Assembly: GCA_964535315.1 (NCBI GenBank)
Contig: CAZHTS010000007.1
Location: 1 to 64,000, forward strand
Source: CAZHTS01 sp964535315
GTDB taxonomy: Bacteria; Chloroflexota; Anaerolineae; Anaerolineales; Anaerolineaceae
DNA: 64,000 nucleotides
Reading direction: 5' to 3'
Part shown: one piece after another, positions 58,077 to 64,000 of the stretch
Numbering within the stretch: position 1 is the stretch's first letter
Layout: each line of letters starts with the position of its first letter
The notes under the pieces: generated by a model
Told to the model about the DNA's origin: nothing
What the model saw: only the letters and a program-made list of their open reading frames with translations
Database searches by the model: none
Made by a program: the position numbers and the translations under genes

Positions 58077-61000
58077 GTGCCTGCGTCCAGCGACGATCTT
58101 TCCTCTCACCCGGCCGGCGGTGAAATGCCGCCCGGCCGGGTGGATACCGGCGGTGGGGCGTACGTCGCCGGCACCGTCAACACCGGCGGCGGTGATTTCA
58201 TCGGGCGCGACCAGATCAACATCACCATTTACAACGTTACGGCGGGCATCCAACGCGCCTCCGAGCAGTACCGCCACCGTATCGCCGGCTTCATGAGCGA
58301 ATACCTGGGCCGCGACGCGCAGCCGGTGCCTTTTGGTGGGCGGGACGAAACGCTGGCAGCGTTGGACGGCTGGCTGGCGGACGAGAACGCCCCGCCGTAT
58401 GCGCTGCTGGCCGCCCCGGCCGGGCGCGGCAAGTCTGCCCTGCTGGTGCATTGGCTGCATCGTTTGCAGCGGCAGGATACCGCCGTCGTCTTTGTCCCGG
58501 TCAGCATCCGTTTTGAGACGGCGGTCAGCAACGTGTTCTTCAGCAGCCTGGCCGCCAGGCTGGCCGAAGTGTTCGGCGAACAGGCGCTGCTGGCGCCCGG
58601 CGTGGATTGGAAGGCGAGCTGCGAGAGTTATTTGCGCCGCAACCCGCCGCAGGGAAAGCAGATTCTGCTGGTGCTGGATGGGCTGGATGAGGCCGCCGAC
58701 TGGCAGATGAACGCCCGCTTCTTTCCGGCGCCGCCGCTGCCGGGCTGGCGGGTGCTGGTCTCGGCGCGTTACCTGGCCAACGAGGACGAGAACGGCTGGC
58801 TGCGCCGCCTGGGCTGGCAGGATGACCGCCTGGCGGTCGCCATTCCGCTGCCGCCGCTGGATCAAAACGGGGTGATGCAGGTGGTCGAGACGCTCGGCGG
58901 GCCGCTGGCGGGGCAGGCCGGGCAGGTGGATTGGATCGACGCGCTCTATCGTTTGAGCGCCGGCGATCCACTGCTGGTGCGTCTGTACGTCGAAGAACTG
59001 CGGGCGCAGGGCGAGAAGGCGGCGGCGCTGCGCCCCGCCGATTTGCGCCGTTTGCAGCCCGGTCTGGAGGGCTATATCGGCCTGTGGTGGCAGGAGCAGC
59101 GCGAGCAGTGGCAGGCGGATGGCAAGGACCCGGATGAGGTCGAGGAGCGCCTGGAGGCGCTGTTATATACCCTGGCCTCGGCGCTGGGCCCGCTCAGCCG
59201 GGCGGACTTGCTGGAGGTGGCGCCGCCCAACAGCCGCCTGGACGATGGCTTGTGGCTGGAGCGCGCCCTGCGCAGTTTGCGCCGGCTGGTGGTCGGCGAC
59301 GGCGTGGGGCAGGGCTTCGTTTTCAGCCATTCGCGCATCGGCGATTATTTTGACGAGCGCATGAAAACGCGCCGCGATTATGGCGAATGGCAGCAGCGTT
59401 TTGTGGCCTACGGCCGGCGCGCCCTGGATCGTTTGAACGCGGCGGGGACGGCGCCGTCGACCTATATTCTCCAGCATTACGGCGCTCATCTGGAACGCAG
59501 CGGCGCACCGCCGCACGAGTTCTTTGCCCTGGTGGGTAAACCCTGGCTGGAGGCCTGGCAGAAGTTCAACCATTCACCGTTTGGTTTTATGAGCGACGTG
59601 CAGCGCGCCTGGAAGCACGCTCAGGATACGCCATCTGCCCTGGGGCTTCAGGTGCGCGGTGCGCTGGTCATTTCCAGCATCCATTCGGCCGCGGCGGCGA
59701 CGCCGCTGGAACTGGTGGCCGAATGCGTCCGCAAACGGGTGATTACCAGCCAGGTGGGCTGGGAATACGCCAGCCAGAAGCGGGCGCTGACCGAGAAAAT
59801 TGCCTTTGTCAACGGCATCGAGGACTGCCTTTCGGCGTCTGAACGCAGGGAATTGCAGCAGATGATCCTGCTGGCGTTGTGGGATGAGCGCGATGGGCGT
59901 ACCCTGAGCGAGGCAATGACCCTGCTGGCCCCGCACCTGCTCGAGGAATTGCTGGAGCAGGCGCTCAACATCGTGCGCGCCTCCGGGTATGCGTACGGGC
60001 AGGTCGACGCGCTGGCTGCCCTGGCCCCGCGCCTGCCAGACGATCTGTTGCAAGAGGCCGTCCGCATCGCCGCTGCCGGGGAGGATTCTGCCTGCCGGCG
60101 GGATGCGTGGGTGGCGCTGGCCCCCTATCTGCGTACCCCGGCCCATTTTTGGGCTGTTTTGCAGGCCGCGCCGGCGCTGCCCAACGCCGATTGGGGCAGC
60201 GAAGTGCTGCTGGCGCTGCTGCCCGGTCTGCCGCAAGAACTGCTGGCGCAGGTATTGGCCGCGGCCGGTGAACTGGCGGACGAATTTTGCCGGCTGCGGG
60301 TGCTGTGCGCCGCCGCCGGACGGCTGGCGGGCCAGCCGCAGGCGCAGTTGTGCGCCGGGGTGGAAGAACGCGCCCGCCGCCTGGCGCAGCCGCAGCAGGT
60401 GTGCGCCATCCTGCTGGATGTGGCGCCGTATCTGTCGTCCGAACGCCGCACGGCGCTGTATCTCGAGGTGTTGGAACGCACCGCCGCCTTACCCGATTGG
60501 GAACGCCAGCCCATTCTCTGCCGGCTGGCGCCGTGTTTGCCGGCCGGTGCAGCGGCGCGTTTTTTAGAACTCGTCCGGTCGATACCTCCTGCCCGGCAGG
60601 CGCCCTGTCTGGCGGCGATTGCGCCGCAGCTGGACGAGGGCCAACAGGCGGACGTTCTGGCTGCGCTGGAACGCCGGTCGGCCAAAGAGCGCATGGCGGC
60701 GCTGGCGGTGTGCATCCCGGCGCTGCCGGCGGGCGGTGTGCGCCGCCGGGCGCTGGACGATGTGCTGCGCCTGCTGCCCCGCCTGGATAGCTGGGAGCGC
60801 GAAGCGCAGGTGGAGTCCATCGCGGCCTTTTTGGAACCGGATCAGATCGCCCGCCTGGTGAAAAAGGATGCTTATCTGGAGCAGATCGTCCGGCATCTTC
60901 CGCAAGAGCTCATCCCGTTGATGCTGCGGGCCATCCCCCGCCAGCCCTACGATTGGGTCAAGGGCCAACTGCTGCGGGCGCTCCTGCCCCGTTTGCAAGG

Positions 61001-62612
61001 CGAGCAGCTATTGGCGGCGCAGCAGATCTATCTCCAGATTGACGATAACCGTCACGCCGACTTACAGGCCGAGATCGTGCGCTATTATCCGGCGGAGCGT
61101 CTGGCGGAGGCGCTCGACCTTGCCCGCCAGGCGCTGCGAGACGGGGGCGAGGCGGGCGTGTTTTGGGCGGCGCTTGGCCGCCTGGAGGGTGCAGCGCGCG
61201 CTGAATTCTGGCTGGAGGGGCTGCAAATTGCCGCCGGCGCAGACCGCTTGATCGATGTCTTTGCCGCCGGGCGCGGGGTCGACTTTTATCACCCCGCGGA
61301 ACTGTCCGTTCCCGAGGACCTGGCGCGCCGGGCGCTGCACGCCGCCCAGAGCCGCAGTGACACGGAAGATCGGCTGCATGGTTTTGCGCTGCTGGCGCCG
61401 TATCTCCCGGCGGCGCTGCTGGCCGAGGCGCTCGATTCGATCCACGGGTTGATAGGCGATGGGGCGGCGCGCCTGCAGACGCTGGCGGCGCTGGCGCCCT
61501 GGCTGGATGAAGAACGCTTGCGGGCGGCCGTCTGTTCGGCGGAGGCGATGCTGCGGCGTGAGGGCCCCTCGACCGGACGCATGTGGGCCTGTTTTGCGCT
61601 GGGACGTCAGTTGAGCGGTGAATTGCGGGCGCAGATGGCGGCGCAGACCGCCGCCATGCAGGCCATGCCGTATGACGAATGGCCCGTCCTGGCCGCTGAA
61701 ATCCTCTCTGCCGGGACGCCGGCGGAACGCAAGGTTGAACGGTTGCTGTCTGTCCTGGATAGCGAGTTCGGCGAAGCGGGGTGGAGCGCCGATAGAGGCG
61801 CTGACGCCAGTTCGTTTTTGCGGCTTTTTGAAGCGGCAGAACCTGACCTGTCTGCCGGACAAAAGCAGCAGGTGCTGGCGGCGGTGATTGAAGCGCTGCC
61901 GCGCCTGGACCGGCGCTGGGTGCGCGGCCCGGCCAACCTGCTGTTCAAAACCGGGCGGGCGGACGTGCTCATCCGCCTGGCGCCGCATTTCGGCGAAGCA
62001 TGGATCGGCGCGGCGCTCGCCTCGGCGCGTGAGATCGATGTGATCAACGATAACCCGGACAATCGTTCCGACTTCTCACAGGGGCGCAGCACCCGCCGGA
62101 CGGTATTGATTGCCCTGCTGCCCTATCTGCCCCAGGCGCTGGCCGAAACGACCCTGGCTGAAATACAGGAGGATCTCTTGCCGGTCGAGCGGGTGCGCAT
62201 CCTGGGCTGGCGGGCGTCGCAGGCCGGGGGTGTGGCGCGGGCCGCGCTGCTGGACGAGGCCTGGAAACTGGCCGAGAGCGTCTTCGAGCAGGAGCGCCGC
62301 TTCGACGCCATGCTGTGCCTGCTGCCGCTGCTGGCGCCAGAGCGTCTGCCGCAGGTGTTGGGGCAGATGGTGTGGCTGGCCGGCCTCACCGGCGCCGGCA
62401 ACCTGGGCAGGCTGGCGCCCTGGCTGGAGGGCGCGCAGCTCGCCCGGGCCGCCGCTCTGTTGGGCGAGCAGTTGGGCGCCGCCTGTACCGGTCAGCGTGA
62501 CGCCGTGCTGGACAGGGTCGCCGGCGGGGCGGCGTTGATCGCCCGCAGCGGCGAGGCGGCGGCCGCCGAGGCGGCCCGGGCCATCCTGGACTGCGGCGCC
62601 TGGTGGCCGTAG
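58077..62612 (+). CDS. STAND (NACHT-like) NTPase with long helical-repeat C-terminus
   Basis: A 1511-residue signal-transduction ATPase. The N-terminus holds a glycine-rich motif, GGGAYVAGTVNTGGGDFIGRD (about 23-43), found before NTPase domains in many bacterial conflict-type STAND proteins. The NTPase follows (about 90-400) with Walker A APAGRGKS and Walker B ILLVLDGLDEA, then a winged-helix region. From about 500 to the end the chain consists of perhaps twenty 40-50-residue helical repeats with LAPxLP and EALxxAxxI patterns, a likely ligand-binding solenoid. No effector domain is recognisable. The start is GTG with AGGAG 10 nt upstream. The role may be immunity or surveillance, possibly linked to the adjacent peptidoglycan-binding lipoprotein; this is inference. 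Confidence 0.85.
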   Translation: MPASSDDLSSHPAGGEMPPGRVDTGGGAYVAGTVNTGGGDFIGRDQINITIYNVTAGIQRASEQYRHRIAGFMSEYLGRDAQPVPFGGRDETLAALDGWLADENAPPYALLAAPAGRGKSALLVHWLHRLQRQDTAVVFVPVSIRFETAVSNVFFSSLAARLAEVFGEQALLAPGVDWKASCESYLRRNPPQGKQILLVLDGLDEAADWQMNARFFPAPPLPGWRVLVSARYLANEDENGWLRRLGWQDDRLAVAIPLPPLDQNGVMQVVETLGGPLAGQAGQVDWIDALYRLSAGDPLLVRLYVEELRAQGEKAAALRPADLRRLQPGLEGYIGLWWQEQREQWQADGKDPDEVEERLEALLYTLASALGPLSRADLLEVAPPNSRLDDGLWLERALRSLRRLVVGDGVGQGFVFSHSRIGDYFDERMKTRRDYGEWQQRFVAYGRRALDRLNAAGTAPSTYILQHYGAHLERSGAPPHEFFALVGKPWLEAWQKFNHSPFGFMSDVQRAWKHAQDTPSALGLQVRGALVISSIHSAAAATPLELVAECVRKRVITSQVGWEYASQKRALTEKIAFVNGIEDCLSASERRELQQMILLALWDERDGRTLSEAMTLLAPHLLEELLEQALNIVRASGYAYGQVDALAALAPRLPDDLLQEAVRIAAAGEDSACRRDAWVALAPYLRTPAHFWAVLQAAPALPNADWGSEVLLALLPGLPQELLAQVLAAAGELADEFCRLRVLCAAAGRLAGQPQAQLCAGVEERARRLAQPQQVCAILLDVAPYLSSERRTALYLEVLERTAALPDWERQPILCRLAPCLPAGAAARFLELVRSIPPARQAPCLAAIAPQLDEGQQADVLAALERRSAKERMAALAVCIPALPAGGVRRRALDDVLRLLPRLDSWEREAQVESIAAFLEPDQIARLVKKDAYLEQIVRHLPQELIPLMLRAIPRQPYDWVKGQLLRALLPRLQGEQLLAAQQIYLQIDDNRHADLQAEIVRYYPAERLAEALDLARQALRDGGEAGVFWAALGRLEGAARAEFWLEGLQIAAGADRLIDVFAAGRGVDFYHPAELSVPEDLARRALHAAQSRSDTEDRLHGFALLAPYLPAALLAEALDSIHGLIGDGAARLQTLAALAPWLDEERLRAAVCSAEAMLRREGPSTGRMWACFALGRQLSGELRAQMAAQTAAMQAMPYDEWPVLAAEILSAGTPAERKVERLLSVLDSEFGEAGWSADRGADASSFLRLFEAAEPDLSAGQKQQVLAAVIEALPRLDRRWVRGPANLLFKTGRADVLIRLAPHFGEAWIGAALASAREIDVINDNPDNRSDFSQGRSTRRTVLIALLPYLPQALAETTLAEIQEDLLPVERVRILGWRASQAGGVARAALLDEAWKLAESVFEQERRFDAMLCLLPLLAPERLPQVLGQMVWLAGLTGAGNLGRLAPWLEGAQLARAAALLGEQLGAACTGQRDAVLDRVAGGAALIARSGEAAAAEAARAILDCGAWWP

Positions 62613-62634
62613 CGACGAGGGCGCAGGATTGGGG

Positions 62635-62640
62635 TATAAT
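62635..62640 (+). promoter_or_regulatory. -10 box of the ferredoxin/AOR operon
   Basis: TATAAT in GGGGTATAATCG, 38 nt before the ferredoxin start. The -35 is weak. Confidence 0.45.
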
Positions 62641-62678
62641 CGCCTGAAATTTGTCCTCATTTCGACGTGTGAGGGAAG

Positions 62679-63098
62679 ATGCCATATCGGATTACCGAAG
62701 ATTGCACTGCCTGTGGGGCGTGCGCCCGCTTTTGCCCGGTGTTCGCCATTCAGGCGTTGGACGGGCGCGGTTATCAGATCAACGCCCGGCGCTGTGTGGA
62801 TTGCGGCGTGTGCGGGCGGGTGTGCCCGGCGGGCGCCATTTATACCCCGGACGGGCGCGCCGCTGCCCGCCTGCCCCGCCGGCGTTGGCCCAAGGCGCAC
62901 GTGCACCCGCAGAAATGCAGCGGTTGCAGCCTGTGTGTGGATGCGTGTACGCGCAACTGCCTGGCGCTGGTGCTGCCCGAGGGACAGAAGATCGGGGCGG
63001 TGGCGGCGCTGGTCGATGCGCAGGCCTGTACGGGCTGCGCCCAGTGTGTGGCGCGCTGCCCGCAAGGGCTGATCAACCTGGAGACGCCCGATGATTGA
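62679..63098 (+). CDS. Four-cluster ferredoxin subunit of an aldehyde oxidoreductase
   Basis: A 139-residue iron-sulfur protein with four CxxCxxCxxxC motifs (beginning at about residues 9, 39, 80 and 117), so room for four [4Fe-4S] clusters; one spare cysteine follows the third. It ends overlapping the aldehyde:ferredoxin oxidoreductase gene start by 8 nt. This arrangement matches the AorA-AorB pair of bacterial tungsten enzymes, in which the small four-cluster subunit carries electrons away from the catalytic one. The assignment to that complex type is inferred from the fusion-like gene overlap and cluster count. Confidence 0.88.
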   Translation: MPYRITEDCTACGACARFCPVFAIQALDGRGYQINARRCVDCGVCGRVCPAGAIYTPDGRAAARLPRRRWPKAHVHPQKCSGCSLCVDACTRNCLALVLPEGQKIGAVAALVDAQACTGCAQCVARCPQGLINLETPDD

Positions 63099-64000
63099 GA
63101 CCGGTTATGCCTGGATCGATCTGAGTACGCGCCAGTGGCGCCCGTACCCGATCAGCGCGGCGTTGAGCGCTGATTACATCGGCGGCAAGGGGTTGGCGGC
63201 GCGCCTGTTGTTTGATTTACTGCCCGCCCACACCCCGGCGCTCTCGGCCGAGAACGTGGTCATCGTCAACACCGGGCCGCTGTGCGGCACGGGGGCGCCC
63301 AGTTCCAGCCGCTTCAATATTTCCAGCCGCAGCGTCATGACCGGCGGCATCACCAGTTCAAACTGCGGCGGGCGTTTTGGGATGAAACTGCGCCAGGCCG
63401 GTTTTGACGGCCTGATCCTGACCGGGCGCGCCAGCGCCCCTGTTTTCATCGAAATCCTGGACGGTGAAGTGACCTTCCAGGACGCCTCCGGGTTGTGGGG
63501 GCTGGACAGCGAGGAGACGCAAAAGGCCTTCCCGGCGGCGTACGGTAAGCTGGTCATCGGGCCGGCGGGCGAACACCAGGTGCGTTACGCCTGCCTGATC
63601 TCAGACGAGCGTATCGGCGGGCGCGGCGGTTTGGGGGCCATCTTTGGCGCCAAGAACCTCAAAGCGCTGGTCGCCTACGGCACCCGTCAGGCGCCGGTTG
63701 CCGACCGCCCGGCCTTCGATGCGCTGTGTGCGGCGTGGATCGAGATGCTGCGCAGCCACCCGGCCACCGGGCGTAGCCTGCCGCTGTATGGCACGGCCGG
63801 GCTGCTCAGCAAGGCCAACCTGACGCGCATCCTGCCGGCGCGCAACTTTTCTGATGGCGGCTACGAACAGGCCGACGAAATTTCGGGCGAGACGCTGACC
63901 GAGCGCCACCTGACCAGCAACGACGGCTGCCTGTCGTGCGTCATTCGCTGCGCCCGGCGGGTGAAGGTGCGCGGCAAGGCGGTCAAGGGCCCCGAATACG
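63091..64000 (+). CDS. Aldehyde:ferredoxin oxidoreductase (tungsten type), partial
   Basis: The first 303 residues of an AOR, cut by the window end with the frame still open. AOR features: a start with GYAWIDLSTRQW, IGGKGLAARLLFDLLP, the pterin-binding NTGPLCGTGAPSSSRFNISSRS with GGITSSNCGGRFG, and the cluster motif GCLSCVIRCARRVK near 295. These enzymes oxidise aldehydes to acids, or reduce acids with low-potential ferredoxin, using a tungsten bispterin cofactor. The start overlaps the ferredoxin gene. The full length, usually about 600, cannot be seen. Confidence 0.93.
   Translation, partial: MIETGYAWIDLSTRQWRPYPISAALSADYIGGKGLAARLLFDLLPAHTPALSAENVVIVNTGPLCGTGAPSSSRFNISSRSVMTGGITSSNCGGRFGMKLRQAGFDGLILTGRASAPVFIEILDGEVTFQDASGLWGLDSEETQKAFPAAYGKLVIGPAGEHQVRYACLISDERIGGRGGLGAIFGAKNLKALVAYGTRQAPVADRPAFDALCAAWIEMLRSHPATGRSLPLYGTAGLLSKANLTRILPARNFSDGGYEQADEISGETLTERHLTSNDGCLSCVIRCARRVKVRGKAVKGPEY

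Overview
The window looks like a chromosomal segment of an anaerobic, GC-rich member of the Chloroflexota, most likely class Anaerolineae. The evidence is the mix of gene types: lipoproteins with Thr/Pro-rich linkers and NBR1-type Ig domains, dockerin and cohesin surface proteins, a SARP/NB-ARC regulator, PspC/LiaF-like membrane operons, a very long STAND NTPase, and oxygen-sensitive enzymes (a glycyl radical decarboxylase and a tungsten-type aldehyde oxidoreductase). No sequence search was possible, so the taxonomic call is inference. There is no tRNA, rRNA, CRISPR array or complete insertion sequence that I can see.

Layout. 1-1.7 kb: cold-shock protein with a long leader, and a YcaQ/AlkX-type DNA glycosylase. 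1.9-12.9 kb: a surface-protein region. It holds an NBR1-Ig lipoprotein, a four-repeat surface protein, a SARP/NB-ARC regulator with a small divergent gene, and a tight run made of a dockerin protein, a one-cohesin lipoprotein, a two-cohesin protein that reuses the four-repeat protein's domain, and a further lipoprotein. 13-16.2 kb: crtI-crtB carotenoid operon and a VOC protein with a helix-turn-helix-like tail. 16.3-18.7 kb: divergent two-component pair. 18.9-24.4 kb: a 4-hydroxyphenylacetate decarboxylase operon (hpdB, hpdC, MFS transporter, hpdA). 24.7-29.3 kb: LacI-controlled sugar cluster (split transketolase, RpiB-like isomerase, Gfo/Idh/MocA dehydrogenase) containing an N-terminal remnant of an aldehyde dehydrogenase gene. 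29.3-31.4 kb: two tandem MerR/B12-binding regulators of CarH type. 31.5-40.6 kb: acetyltransferase, class V aminotransferase, large hybrid histidine kinase, small membrane protein, CASTOR/POLLUX-like channel, rRNA methyltransferase. 40.6-44.4 kb: MA-type peptidase and oligopeptide-binding lipoprotein, followed by a 25-codon ORF between two terminators. 44.8-48.3 kb: five-gene Lia/Psp-type envelope operon. 48.5-49.2 kb: SIMPL lipoprotein. 49.5-52.7 kb: frr-uppS-cdsA-glpX. 52.9-56.9 kb: small membrane proteins, PAP2 phosphatase, MBL hydrolase, OYE-type reductase. 56.9-62.6 kb: a peptidoglycan-binding lipoprotein directly upstream of a 1511-residue STAND NTPase. 62.7-64 kb: four-cluster ferredoxin plus the start of an aldehyde:ferredoxin oxidoreductase, cut by the window end.

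The most interesting systems are: (i) the compact cohesin-dockerin surface cluster without any recognisable glycosidase, preceded by a sigma-54-like promoter sequence; (ii) the decarboxylase operon, in which the residues I recall as the substrate-binding set of 4-hydroxyphenylacetate decarboxylase are all present and an OFA-type transporter sits between the subunit genes and the activase; (iii) paired B12 photoreceptor-like regulators with 11-bp direct repeats that also occur at the crtI promoter; and (iv) the lipoprotein/STAND pair. Several genes (1733, 6712 and 30301, minus strand) have a -10 element 6-8 nt before the start codon, which suggests leaderless mRNAs.
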